NCBI RefSeq assembly: GCF_029245835.1
Contig: NZ_JAQWOO010000059.1
Location: forward strand, 1-64,000
From: Algibacter sp.
GTDB lineage: Bacteria > Bacteroidota > Bacteroidia > Flavobacteriales > Flavobacteriaceae
Direction: 5' to 3'
DNA: 64,000 nt
Positions 18,353 through 26,620 of this stretch are shown in pieces (the stretch's first letter is position 1; every line of letters starts with the position of its first letter). The notes below the pieces were generated by a model that did not search any database, had not been told where the DNA came from, and worked only from the letters and a program-made list of their open reading frames with translations. A program made the position numbers and the translations under genes.

Positions 18353-18646
18353 TTAAAGACTTATAACCCCTTCAACTTTTTCTGCAACTTCCTTATACTT
18401 TTCAACTACAGCGTCTGGGTTTTTCATTCTAACGTTAATAGACACACTGGTATATTTGCCGTTTTTAGATGCTTTAGTCTCAATAACAGCACCTAAATGA
18501 TTAAAAATATCCTCAATTAGTTTTATCTTTTCTTTATCAGAAAGCACAATAAATTTATATAAATATGCTGTTGGCCAAAGCGCAGTATCATGCAACTGTG
18601 ATTTCAATTTTTTATAGAATTCTTCAGAATTTGGAGGTGTGCTCAT
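18353..18646 (-). CDS. DUF493 (YbeD-like) family protein
   Basis: This 97-residue protein has the ferredoxin-like alpha/beta fold pattern of DUF493: an N-terminal helix with FYKKLKSQL, strand AYLYKFIV, helix, and a strand with KYTSVSINV followed by a C-terminal helix. E. coli YbeD is a proposed small regulatory protein. It lies 66 bases upstream of DUF4290 on the same strand and may be in one transcript with murA. Confidence 0.85.
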   Translation of the reverse strand: MSTPPNSEEFYKKLKSQLHDTALWPTAYLYKFIVLSDKEKIKLIEDIFNHLGAVIETKASKNGKYTSVSINVRMKNPDAVVEKYKEVAEKVEGVISL

Positions 18647-18712
18647 AAATATAAAATAAAGTGCAAATATACGGTACCAAAATACATTTTAAAATTAAAC
18701 TATTAATTATTT

Positions 18713-18878
18713 GGGCGCTACCCTAAAAAGGGTCGGGCTTTCCGTTATATCTTTCTGCAAAGCAGTCCCAAACTAGTTTCGGAATCTCTTTAATCAACTA
18801 AAATGGTGTTTCATTAAAAATTATACCTTTTAAAAGCTTCACAAAAAGGATGCCACTGCAATCCCTAGCGCATGCATC
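18713..18878 (-). repeat. Dispersed intergenic repeat, full copy 1
   Basis: The intergenic stretch 18647-18983 holds no gene but contains this 166-base element. On the minus strand it begins GATGCATGCGCTAGGGATTGCAG, has a variable middle, and ends AAAGCCCGACCCTTTTTAGGGTAGCGCCC with a small hairpin. The same ends occur at 21701-21793 in opposite orientation, and the right end alone at 8038-8062. Such elements are common between genes in Flavobacteriaceae; whether they are transcribed is not known to me. Confidence 0.7.
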
Positions 18879-18983
18879 AGCCAACAAAAAGAGTCAACTA
18901 AATGTATAGCCCTTTTGTAATAGTTAGGTTTCTCCTTTTATTTCATCATTTTAATTCCGATTTTTACGTCAAATATAACATCA

Positions 18984-19523
18984 TTGAACACTAAAAAGAT
19001 AGTCATTACTGGTGGCCCAGGTACAGGAAAATCTACATTAATTAATGAACTCATTAAAAGAGGTTACACCTGTCTTGAAGAAATTTCGCGTCAAATCACT
19101 TTAGATGCAAAAAAACAAGGTATAGATCAGCTATTTTTAAACAACCCTTTAGTATTTAGCGAACTGCTTTTAAAAGGCAGACAAAAACAATTTATTAATG
19201 CCGATAGTTATAAAAATAAAACCGTTTTTTTCGATAGAGGTATTCCAGATGTATTAGCATACATGGATTATATTGGAGATTCCTATCCTGATGATTTTAT
19301 TGAAGCCTGCAAAAAATCAACATACGATTCTATATTTGTTTTAAAACCCTGGAAAGCCATTTATACTAGTGATAATGAACGTTACGAAAACTTTGATCAA
19401 GCCCTAAAAATTCACAATCATTTAATAGATACCTACCAATCTTACAATTATAATTTAGTTGATGTCCCTTTTGATACTGTTGAAAACAGAACAGATTTTA
19501 TTCTAAAAACATTATGTATCTAA
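18984..19523 (+). CDS. P-loop NTPase of the AAA_28 type
   Basis: This 179-residue protein has a Walker A GGPGTGKST (residues 10-18), a DRGIPDVLAY motif similar to those of thymidylate-kinase-like NTPases, and a C-terminal alpha/beta portion. Its biochemical activity is not established; small kinases of this shape phosphorylate nucleotides or other small molecules. No ATG is available upstream in this frame, so translation should start at TTG (18984). It ends 1 base before recQ, so the two form one operon, and the pair is bracketed by inverted copies of a dispersed repeat. Confidence 0.8.
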   Translation: MNTKKIVITGGPGTGKSTLINELIKRGYTCLEEISRQITLDAKKQGIDQLFLNNPLVFSELLLKGRQKQFINADSYKNKTVFFDRGIPDVLAYMDYIGDSYPDDFIEACKKSTYDSIFVLKPWKAIYTSDNERYENFDQALKIHNHLIDTYQSYNYNLVDVPFDTVENRTDFILKTLCI

Positions 19524-19524
19524 T

Positions 19525-21432
19525 ATGGAACATCCTATTAATATATTAGAGCGTTATTGGAAATTCACCAGTTTCAGACCCGAACAAAAAGCCATAATCA
19601 ACGCTGTTATTGATGGGGAAGATACCTTTGTTTTACTACCAACAGGTGGCGGAAAATCGCTCTGTTTTCAAATACCGGCTTTAGCAAAAAAAGGCATATG
19701 CATCGTTATATCGCCACTTATTGCACTAATGAAAGACCAAGTGCAAGCCCTAAATAACAAAGGTATTAAAGCCATGTCTATTACAAGTGGTATAAGCTAT
19801 AAGGATTTAGACACCTTATTAGATAATTGTATTTACGGAAACTACAAGTTTTTATACCTCTCACCAGAACGTTTACAACAGGAATTAGTACAAAGTCGCA
19901 TCAGGCAAATGCACGTAAATCTTATTGCTGTAGACGAAGCACACTGTATTTCGCAATGGGGAAGTGATTTCAGACCCGCTTATAAAAACATAACACTATT
20001 ACGGCAATTACAACCTAGCGTTAATGTGGTAGCGCTTACTGCTTCAGCAAAACCAGATGTAGTTCAAGATATTGTTAAAGAACTCGATTTTATAAATCCA
20101 AAAATTTTCAGGAAATCTTTTGTAAGGCCAAATTTAGCCTATATGGTATTTCATGAAAACGATAAATATTATCGTCTTGAAACTATTTTGAAAAAAAACG
20201 CCGAATCTTCAATCATATATGTAAGAAACAGAAAACTAACCTTAGACATTAGTGCGTTTTTAAATTCAAAAAATATTACTGCAACTTATTACCACGGTGG
20301 GCTTTCAAATATTGAAAAAGATAAAAACATGACCGCTTGGTTGCACAACCAAAACCAAGTTATGGTAGCTACAAATGCTTTTGGTATGGGTATTGATAAA
20401 CCTGATGTAAAAACGGTTATTCATTTAAATTTGCCCGAAAGTATTGAGAGTTATTTTCAAGAAGCCGGAAGAGTTGGAAGAAATGGCGAAAAGGCATTTG
20501 CCATTATATTAAAAAATAAAAGTGACGAATCTTTAATTAAAAATCAATTTTTAAGTGTTTTACCTACAGTCAATTTAGTGAAACAAGTGTATAGAAAGTT
20601 GTGTAACTATTTTCAAATTTCTTATGGTGAAGGAGAGTATTTAACTTTCAATTTTGACTTTAATACCTTCTGTAAAACCTATAATTTTAGTTCTATATTA
20701 TGCTATAACGCTATTTTATTGTTAGACAGAAATAGTATTATCACCTTATCAAAACAATTCAAAAACAAAGTAACTATTCAATTTATAACATCAAACAAAT
20801 CGCTTTTCAATTACCTTGAAACCCATCAAAATTATGGTATTATCGTAAAATCAATCTTGCGACTTTATGGTGGTGTTTTCGATCATATTACTAAAATTGA
20901 TTTATCAAAAATTACTAAAAAAGCATCGGTTTCAGAACCTGTACTAATTAAAACACTTCAACAACTAGAAGAAGACAAAGTTATTAGTCTAAATTTAGCA
21001 AAAACAGATGCACAAGTTACTTTTATTGAACCTAGAGAAGATGATAAAACAATAAATAGAATCGCAAAAATAATAGAACAACAAAACAAACTAAAACAAC
21101 AACAAGTTAAAGCCATGCTTGATTATACCGAAAATGACTCGGTTTGTAAAAGCATGCAACTCCTCGCCTATTTTGGAGAAAAAAATCCTGAACCTTGTGG
21201 GATTTGTTCTGTTTGTTTAAATTCAAAAGAACAAAAAAAGAAACCACAAGATTTAAAAAGTATTAGAAATCAAATTATAGAATTATTAGAAAACGGAGAT
21301 CAATCTTCTAGAGTTTTATTATCGCATTTAGATTGCGAAGAACAGGACATGAAAACCGTTTTAAAACTATTATTAGAGCACCAAATTATAAGTATTACTC
21401 AAACAAACACCTATAAATTAAGTCATTTATAA
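19525..21432 (+). CDS. recQ: RecQ-family ATP-dependent DNA helicase
   Basis: This 635-residue protein has the full SF2 helicase set: LPTGGGKS (Walker A), DEAH in VDEAHCISQWG, ALTAS, and motif VI QEAGRVGRNG. It continues with a RecQ C-terminal winged-helix region and a zinc site ending EPCGICSVC near residue 560. A clear HRDC domain is not visible, so it is a short RecQ. It should unwind 3'-5' during recombination and repair. It follows the small NTPase by 1 base. Flavobacteria often carry more than one RecQ; this may be the accessory one. Confidence 0.92.
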   Translation: MEHPINILERYWKFTSFRPEQKAIINAVIDGEDTFVLLPTGGGKSLCFQIPALAKKGICIVISPLIALMKDQVQALNNKGIKAMSITSGISYKDLDTLLDNCIYGNYKFLYLSPERLQQELVQSRIRQMHVNLIAVDEAHCISQWGSDFRPAYKNITLLRQLQPSVNVVALTASAKPDVVQDIVKELDFINPKIFRKSFVRPNLAYMVFHENDKYYRLETILKKNAESSIIYVRNRKLTLDISAFLNSKNITATYYHGGLSNIEKDKNMTAWLHNQNQVMVATNAFGMGIDKPDVKTVIHLNLPESIESYFQEAGRVGRNGEKAFAIILKNKSDESLIKNQFLSVLPTVNLVKQVYRKLCNYFQISYGEGEYLTFNFDFNTFCKTYNFSSILCYNAILLLDRNSIITLSKQFKNKVTIQFITSNKSLFNYLETHQNYGIIVKSILRLYGGVFDHITKIDLSKITKKASVSEPVLIKTLQQLEEDKVISLNLAKTDAQVTFIEPREDDKTINRIAKIIEQQNKLKQQQVKAMLDYTENDSVCKSMQLLAYFGEKNPEPCGICSVCLNSKEQKKKPQDLKSIRNQIIELLENGDQSSRVLLSHLDCEEQDMKTVLKLLLEHQIISITQTNTYKLSHL

Positions 21433-21815
21433 AGTCCATAATGGGCATTTGACAAAAAAAAAGAAAAAAAAAGTAAAAACGAAAAAAATATAACTAAAGG
21501 ATCACCTTCTATAAACTGGGCAGTAATTTAGTGCGCTACTTGACTTTGTATAAAATTTCTGGTACCTTCGTTTAACGTTGGATATAAAACATCTGTACTG
21601 AATTTGTTTCAGTAATAATACAATTTCATATCCGTAAAAACATTAAACGAACCTCTCCAAAAATATAATTATTCTAATTAAAAACAGAAGTTAACAAACA
21701 GATGCGTTAGGGATTGCAGAGGAAAGCCCACAGCCTGACGAAGGAAGTGCGAGGACTTGCAACGTAAAGCCCGACCCTTTTCGGGTAACGCCCAAATTAA
21801 AAAAATAAAAAAGAG
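21433..21815. other. Gene-free spacer between recQ and fmt
   Basis: This 383-base stretch has no credible gene. It holds a short palindrome CCATAATGGGC (21438-21448) just after recQ, a purine-rich A tract (21455-21490), a 7-bp hairpin TACTGAA/TTCAGTA (21596-21614), and a copy of the dispersed repeat (21701-21793) immediately before fmt. Confidence 0.6.
21701..21793 (+). repeat. Dispersed intergenic repeat, full copy 2
   Basis: The 93-base element starts GATGCGTTAGGGATTGCAG and ends AAAGCCCGACCCTTTTCGGGTAACGCCC, with a GACCC/GGGT hairpin at the right end. The ends match copy 1 at 18713-18878 in inverted orientation; the central part differs. The element ends 22 bases before the fmt start codon. 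Confidence 0.7.
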
Positions 21816-22763
21816 ATGAAAAAATTAAGCATTGTATTTATGGGCACACCAGATTTTGCTGTTGCCACATTAAAAATATTAGTTGAGCATAACTATAATA
21901 TAGTTGGTGTTATTACCGCACCAGACAAACCTGCAGGACGCGGAAGAAAACTGAATGAAAGTGCTGTGAAAAAATATGCGCAATCTAAAAAATTAACAAT
22001 CCTTCAGCCTACAAATTTAAAAAACGAAAGTTTCCTTGAGGAACTAAAAGCACTTGGTGCAAACCTTCAAATTGTGGTAGCTTTTAGAATGCTTCCAAAA
22101 GTGGTTTGGCAAATGCCAGAATATGGTACGTTTAATTTACACGCCTCTTTATTACCAAATTACCGTGGTGCAGCGCCCATAAACTGGGCTGTTATAAATG
22201 GCGAAACGAAAACTGGTGTTTCCACCTTCTTTATTGATGAAAAAATTGATACTGGCGATATGATTTTTCAAAAAGAAATTGATATTGAATCTCATGAAAA
22301 TGCTGGAAGTCTGCATGATAAGTTAATGGATAGTGGCAGTGAATTAGTTTTAAAAACCGTACATGCCATAGAACATAATAAAGTAAAAACAATACCACAA
22401 AAAGACACTAAAAATATAAAAACAGCTTATAAGCTAAATAAAGATAATTGTAAAATTAACTGGAAGGATTCCATAGACAACATCTATAATCACATACGTG
22501 GCCTATCGCCATACCCTGCGGCTTGGTGCACCTTAATAAATGATGAAGAGAAACTAGATGTAAAAATATACAAAGCTGAAAAGGAATTTGAAAACCATGC
22601 TTTTGATTCAGGAACTATTATAGCATCAAAAAAAGATTTAAAGGTAGCGGTAGCAGAAGGTTACCTGATTATTAAAGAAATTAAGCTCCCAGGAAAGCGT
22701 GCTATGGATATAAAATCACTTTTAAATGGCTATACTTTTAGTAATAATGCTAAAATGCTCTAA
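21816..22763 (+). CDS. fmt: Methionyl-tRNA formyltransferase
   Basis: This 315-residue enzyme formylates Met on the initiator tRNA. It shows MGTPDFAV at the N-terminus, the formyl-THF transferase catalytic block HASLLPNYRGAAPINWAV (Asn/His catalytic pair), and the SLHDKLMDSG loop, followed by the tRNA-binding C-terminal domain (RGLSPYPAAWC). GAGATG just before the start gives a weak ribosome-binding site. It is preceded by a dispersed repeat rather than a gene, so its promoter lies in or before that repeat. Confidence 0.95.
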   Translation: MKKLSIVFMGTPDFAVATLKILVEHNYNIVGVITAPDKPAGRGRKLNESAVKKYAQSKKLTILQPTNLKNESFLEELKALGANLQIVVAFRMLPKVVWQMPEYGTFNLHASLLPNYRGAAPINWAVINGETKTGVSTFFIDEKIDTGDMIFQKEIDIESHENAGSLHDKLMDSGSELVLKTVHAIEHNKVKTIPQKDTKNIKTAYKLNKDNCKINWKDSIDNIYNHIRGLSPYPAAWCTLINDEEKLDVKIYKAEKEFENHAFDSGTIIASKKDLKVAVAEGYLIIKEIKLPGKRAMDIKSLLNGYTFSNNAKML

Positions 22764-22867
22764 ACCCTTATGCCTATTGATACTATCAAAATATCGATAA
22801 AAAGCACTTTCTTTATTAACAAATGCCGTAAGTTATCAACAAAACAGGGTTTTTCCCTTGCCATTAC

Positions 22868-22897
22868 TTGCGTGGTTGCATAATCCGTATAAATTTG
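22868..22897 (+). promoter_or_regulatory. Bacteroidetes-type promoter of the HU gene
   Basis: TTG (22868-22870) and TAAATTTG (22890-22897) are separated by 19 bases, matching TTG-N17-23-TAnnTTTG. The predicted leader is about 50 bases before the HU ATG. Confidence 0.7.
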
Positions 22898-22951
22898 TAA
22901 AGGATTTAACAAAAATGTTTAACCGATTTATTAATTACTAAATTTTATATT

Positions 22952-23224
22952 ATGAACAAAACAGATTTAATTGACGCAATGGCAGAACATGCTGGAATTA
23001 CTAAAGCAGCAGCAAAAAAAGCATTAGAATGTGCTTTAATTGAAATTGAAGGTGCTTTACAAAAAGGAAACAGAGTTTCTTTAGTAGGTTTTGGTTCTTG
23101 GTCAGTTTCTAAAAGAGCTGCAAGAGACGGAAGAAACCCACAAACTGGAGCTACTATCAAAATCAAAGCTAAAAACGTAGTAAAGTTTAAAGCTGGATCT
23201 GATTTATCAAGTGCAGTAAACTAA
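22952..23224 (+). CDS. HU-family DNA-binding protein
   Basis: This 90-residue histone-like protein bends and compacts DNA as a dimer. It has the HU N-terminal helices (MNKTDLIDAMAEHAGI), the GFGSWSV strand, and the beta-arm with the conserved RDGRNPQTG proline loop. It is a single gene with its own promoter and terminator, as expected for a highly expressed nucleoid protein. Confidence 0.95.
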   Translation: MNKTDLIDAMAEHAGITKAAAKKALECALIEIEGALQKGNRVSLVGFGSWSVSKRAARDGRNPQTGATIKIKAKNVVKFKAGSDLSSAVN

Positions 23225-23246
23225 TTATTTACGCCTTTAAAATATT

Positions 23247-23279
23247 AAAAGCTTCCATAATAATGGAGGCTTTTTTTTA
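23247..23279 (+). terminator. Terminator of the HU gene
   Basis: The stem AAAGCTTCCAT/ATGGAGGCTTT (one G-U pair) with a short loop is followed by T8, 23 bases after the stop. Confidence 0.8.
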
Positions 23280-23345
23280 TATATCGCTTTAAGAGTTGCA
23301 TTTTAAATAAATAAATATTAGATTTAGTTATTAATTGCTCAAAAT

Positions 23346-23906
23346 ATGGTTACAACAAAACCCAAAAAAGGAGATTTATTAATTGCTGAGCCTGCAATTA
23401 TTGGCGACGTTTCTTTTAACCGCTCCATTGTACTTCTTGCAGACCATTCAGAAGAAGGTTCTATTGGTTTTATACTTAATAAACCCCTAGAGTACAACAT
23501 AAATGATTTAATCCCCGAGGTTGAAGCCAAATTTAAAGTTTACAACGGCGGACCTGTAGAACAAGACAACTTATATTTTATACATAAAATCCCACAATTA
23601 ATCCCTAACAGTATTGAAATCTCTTTAGGTATTTTTTGGGGTGGCGATTTTTCTAAAGTTGCAGAGCTTATAAAAGATGATACTATAAAAGAAAATGATA
23701 TTAAATTTTTCTTAGGTTATTCAGGTTGGGAGTCTAGCCAATTAGAAAATGAACTTAAATCCAATGCCTGGGTAGTGACTGAAAATGTTTATAAAAAAAA
23801 TATCATTGAAAAGGATTATGAGACGTTTTGGAAGGAAAAAATGCTAGAATTTGGTGGAGAATACAGCATTTGGTCTAACGCACCAGAAAATCCAAGTTAC
23901 AACTAA
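23346..23906 (+). CDS. YqgE/AlgH family protein
   Basis: This 186-residue protein has the UPF0301/DUF179 signature: KGDLLIAEPAI, SFNRSIVLL, GSIGFILNKPL and the VYNGGPVEQDNLYFIH block. The family is widespread, with a role in transcription or cofactor-related regulation suggested in Pseudomonas (AlgH); the biochemical function is unknown. Its stop overlaps the end of the convergent aminotransferase gene by 4 bases. Confidence 0.9.
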   Translation: MVTTKPKKGDLLIAEPAIIGDVSFNRSIVLLADHSEEGSIGFILNKPLEYNINDLIPEVEAKFKVYNGGPVEQDNLYFIHKIPQLIPNSIEISLGIFWGGDFSKVAELIKDDTIKENDIKFFLGYSGWESSQLENELKSNAWVVTENVYKKNIIEKDYETFWKEKMLEFGGEYSIWSNAPENPSYN

Positions 23907-24745
23907 GCCAACCTTATTTTTACGTTCAGTTTTTGAAGCAATAATTTAGACACTTCATTTCCAAAAATCTTTTTCCTATACTTACTTACAGGTTGTATAC
24001 CAGTAATCACATTAGTAATAAACATTTCGTCTGCTTTTTGAATTTCAAACGGAGATATTGAGTCTTCAACCAACTCATATTCTGGTAATACTTTAATGAT
24101 GTTTATAAGTTGTGTACGCATAACGCCTTTTAAGCAACCATCAGTCAATGGAGCTGTTTTAATCGTATATCCTTTTACTAAAAACATATTACCATTAAGC
24201 GCTTCAACAACATGCTTGTTTGTATTAAGCAACAAGCAATTATTCAGATTATTCTCTTTGGCATAAATACTTCCAACAACATTTAAAGCCTTATTATTTG
24301 TTTTTAAAGTTGATAGTAAGCTAGGAGACACATAATAATCTTTAAACAAATCTACTTCATAAAAATCTTCATTTAATAAATAAAAATCATCAGAAATAGG
24401 TTGTACTGAAATCACGAAACTAATAGCGTTTGTTGTTGGTGTGTAAAAACCACCTTCGTTTCTATGAACTTGTAATTTAACTCTTGATGATTTTTTGAGT
24501 GTTTTATTAGCCTGTAAGGTTTTATGAATTTGGTCTTCCAAGAATTCCATAGTAAAATTCATGGGTATTTCCATACGCATAATACGCATAGAAGCCATTA
24601 ATCTAAAATAATGGTCTTCCCAAAAAAGTAATTTACCACTAACAACCTTTATGGTTTCAAATAGACCATCACCATAAGCGTATCCTCTATTTTGAGTTGA
24701 TAAAATAGTATTATTTTCTAAAAGTGTGCCGTTAAAATTTATCAT
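23903..24745 (-). CDS. Class IV PLP-dependent aminotransferase / aminodeoxychorismate-lyase-like
   Basis: This 280-residue protein has the class IV fold: the N-terminal NRGYAYGDGLFETIKV motif, the PLP Lys in the segment LKTNNKAL, and the VEALNGNMFLV cofactor-binding block. Members are branched-chain aminotransferases, D-amino-acid transaminases or 4-amino-4-deoxychorismate lyase (PabC). The short length and GDGLFET motif favour a PabC-like role in folate synthesis, but this is not certain. It is convergent with yqgE and follows a terminator. Confidence 0.82.
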   Translation of the reverse strand: MINFNGTLLENNTILSTQNRGYAYGDGLFETIKVVSGKLLFWEDHYFRLMASMRIMRMEIPMNFTMEFLEDQIHKTLQANKTLKKSSRVKLQVHRNEGGFYTPTTNAISFVISVQPISDDFYLLNEDFYEVDLFKDYYVSPSLLSTLKTNNKALNVVGSIYAKENNLNNCLLLNTNKHVVEALNGNMFLVKGYTIKTAPLTDGCLKGVMRTQLINIIKVLPEYELVEDSISPFEIQKADEMFITNVITGIQPVSKYRKKIFGNEVSKLLLQKLNVKIRLA

Positions 24746-24781
24746 AAAAAAATCCCGCTATCATTTGTTTGAAAAGCGGGA
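24746..24781 (-). terminator. Terminator between the START-like gene and the aminotransferase gene
   Basis: The stem TCCCGCT/AGCGGGA with a 15-base loop is followed on the minus strand by a U7 run. The run ends at the base before the aminotransferase start codon (24745), so termination and the start of the next message are tightly packed. Confidence 0.7.
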
Positions 24782-24811
24782 CAAATATAATTGAAAATAT
24801 ACTATTTAGAG

Positions 24812-25204
24812 TTAGGCAGAACCCAATACTTGCTTTAAACTAGAAATTTGATTAGTCCATAACATTTTTGCTTCATCAACCTCATCATCTTCTGCAAAAT
24901 CCGTAACCATTAATGATACATCTTTAGTAATTTCATCCACTTGGATTCTAATTTCAAAAAAACAAGTTAATCCATCTTCTTCATCTTCAAGCCATCTAAA
25001 TTTTACGCGTTCTCCGGTTTTCTTATTAAGTAACTTAGCTTGTTCTTCACTATCGTCCCAAATAAAGGTGAATAACTCTCCCCGAGAATTTACATTATCC
25101 GAAAACCATTCAGATAAACCCGATGGTGTTGATATATATTGATATAATAATTGTGGCGAAGCATGAATAGGAAATTCTATTTCAAATTTAACTTTATCGT
25201 CCAT
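24812..25204 (-). CDS. START-like domain protein (SRPBCC/AHSA1 type)
   Basis: This 130-residue acidic protein has the helix-grip pattern of SRPBCC proteins: FEIEFPIHASPQLLYQYIS, the GLSEWFSDNV motif, and a long C-terminal helix (LWTNQISSLKQVLGS). Small flavobacterial proteins of this type bind hydrophobic ligands or are chaperone-like; the role is unknown. It is followed by a terminator and precedes the aminotransferase gene. Confidence 0.85.
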   Translation of the reverse strand: MDDKVKFEIEFPIHASPQLLYQYISTPSGLSEWFSDNVNSRGELFTFIWDDSEEQAKLLNKKTGERVKFRWLEDEEDGLTCFFEIRIQVDEITKDVSLMVTDFAEDDEVDEAKMLWTNQISSLKQVLGSA

Positions 25205-25292
25205 ATGCGTGTTTAAAATTTATGATGCTCAATATATACATTAATTGATAAGTTCTACTAAAATTTTTAATAATATTTTCCTCTACTTCTAT

Positions 25293-25322
25293 TTGCATAC
25301 AACAATATTGTTTTTATATTTG
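25293..25322 (+). promoter_or_regulatory. Bacteroidetes-type promoter of tRNA-Met
   Basis: TTG (25293-25295) and TATATTTG (25315-25322) are 19 bases apart; the tRNA begins 15 bases further on. Confidence 0.75.
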
Positions 25323-25336
25323 CAGCCTTAAATTAT

Positions 25337-25410
25337 GGCGAGGTAGCTCAGCTGGTTAGAGCGTCGGATTCATAACTCGGAGGTCGGGGGATCGTGCCCC
25401 CCTCTCGCTA
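25337..25410 (+). tRNA. tRNA-Met (CAT), probable insertion target of the conjugative element
   Basis: Acceptor GGCGAGG pairs with TCTCGCT, with a standard D-arm AGCTCAGCTGGTTAGAGC and anticodon loop TTCATAA. The T-arm is GGGGG-ATCGTGC-CCCCC, so the T-loop has A54 and U58 instead of the usual U54 and A58. The anticodon stem has an A-C mismatch and two G-U pairs. It has a good promoter and terminator and is presumably expressed. CAT could also be the isoleucine (k2C) or initiator isotype; the acceptor and D-arm look like elongator Met. Mobile-element genes begin downstream of it. Confidence 0.88.
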
Positions 25411-25426
25411 CACAGAAACCAAGGGA

Positions 25427-25456
25427 AAACCCAAGATATGAATCTTGGGTTTTTTA
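25427..25456 (+). terminator. Terminator of tRNA-Met
   Basis: The stem AAACCCAAGAT/ATCTTGGGTTT with a 4-base loop is followed by a T-run, 16 bases past the tRNA. Confidence 0.8.
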
Positions 25457-25460
25457 TTTC

Positions 25461-25481
25461 AGGTACAACATAGGTACAACA
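25461..25481. repeat. Direct repeat of AGGTACAACA spaced by 11 bases
   Basis: Two exact copies of AGGTACAACA begin at 25461 and 25472, one helical turn apart, directly after the tRNA-Met terminator. Phased short repeats beside a tRNA are typical of integrase or excisionase binding sites. I found no further copy in the window. Confidence 0.5.
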
Positions 25482-25554
25482 AACGGTTCTTTTTTAATTA
25501 CATATTCCATATTAAATCATATAACATTAAATTCTATGAAACCCTGTTATTTTC

Positions 25555-26532
25555 TTATGTTAATTCTTTAGAATAATAGAAATTTGCTGGCAATCCCCCT
25601 GTATGCCAAAACAAAACATTTGTGTTTTTATTTAATTTACTATTATTAAGATGGTCTAGCATACCATAAAATGCTCTACCAGAATAAACGGGGTCGAGCA
25701 AAATACCTTCTGATTGTGCCAAGGTTTTTATTGCTTTTAACTCATATGTAGTTACTATACCATAGCCTTTAGAATCATAGCCCCTAATCAACGTAGCATC
25801 CTTAATTGAGTACTCCTTTTTTAATCTAAATAACCTTTGCCCTTCCAAAAGTAGTTCAAGTACAGCTTCATCCAAAGTCTTGTCTCCATATCCCAATTTA
25901 TCAATACTTATAGGCATTAAACTAATATCTAATTCATATAAATCAATACCAAGTTTTAGTCCCGCTTGAGTCCCTCCAGAACTAGAAGCGAAGAAAATAT
26001 AATCCATTTTCAAATTCATATCAGTCAATTGCTCCTTCAGCTCTTTCATCGCTTCCACAAAACCAAATGCTCCCAATAAGTTAGATCCACCATATGGAAT
26101 ATCATAAACTTTTTTCCCTTTTTTGTTTAACTTATGTTTTAGCAATTCTAAATCCTCTCCTTTTCTATTGTCTCCTGTAAAGTGAATATTTGCTCCCAAC
26201 AAATGAGATAATAATAAGTTGCCATCATAGTTCTTAGGTTGGTTTCCTCCCAAAAGCAAATGGCACTCTATACCAGCTTTAGCACATGCAGCTGCTGTTT
26301 GCCTACAATGATTAGATTGCTGTGCTCCAGCTGTTATAACTGTATCAGAACCTTTTTCCAACACATCATGAATAAAATATTGTAGCTTCCTTGTTTTATT
26401 ACCTCCAGATGCTAAACCTGTATTATCATCTCGCTTAATAAACAGATTATAATCTGGATACATTTTTGATAAATTCCCCAACCTTTCTAGCGGTGTAGGG
26501 AAAAATCCAAGGGTATATTTTTCTGGTAGCAT
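25555..26532 (-). CDS. D-cysteine desulfhydrase / ACC deaminase-like PLP enzyme
   Basis: This 325-residue fold-type II PLP enzyme has the Schiff-base Lys46 in GGNKTRKL, the SNHCRQTAA loop that binds the cofactor phosphate and substrate carboxylate, an SSSGGTQAG phosphate cup, and a HTGGLPANFYY C-terminal block. The motif QQSNHCRQ is closer to D-cysteine desulfhydrases (pyruvate, H2S and ammonia from D-cysteine) than to true ACC deaminases, but the two cannot be separated safely by eye. It is divergent from a membrane-bound LuxR-type regulator (88-base spacer). It may be cargo of the element or chromosomal sequence next to the tRNA. Confidence 0.85.
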   Translation of the reverse strand: MLPEKYTLGFFPTPLERLGNLSKMYPDYNLFIKRDDNTGLASGGNKTRKLQYFIHDVLEKGSDTVITAGAQQSNHCRQTAAACAKAGIECHLLLGGNQPKNYDGNLLLSHLLGANIHFTGDNRKGEDLELLKHKLNKKGKKVYDIPYGGSNLLGAFGFVEAMKELKEQLTDMNLKMDYIFFASSSGGTQAGLKLGIDLYELDISLMPISIDKLGYGDKTLDEAVLELLLEGQRLFRLKKEYSIKDATLIRGYDSKGYGIVTTYELKAIKTLAQSEGILLDPVYSGRAFYGMLDHLNNSKLNKNTNVLFWHTGGLPANFYYSKELT

Positions 26533-26620
26533 TTTTTACTAATTTTTAATTCATACTAATATATAGTATCTTTAGAAGTAATAAAAATGCATTATAATAT
26601 TTTGTTATTCAAATACTTAT

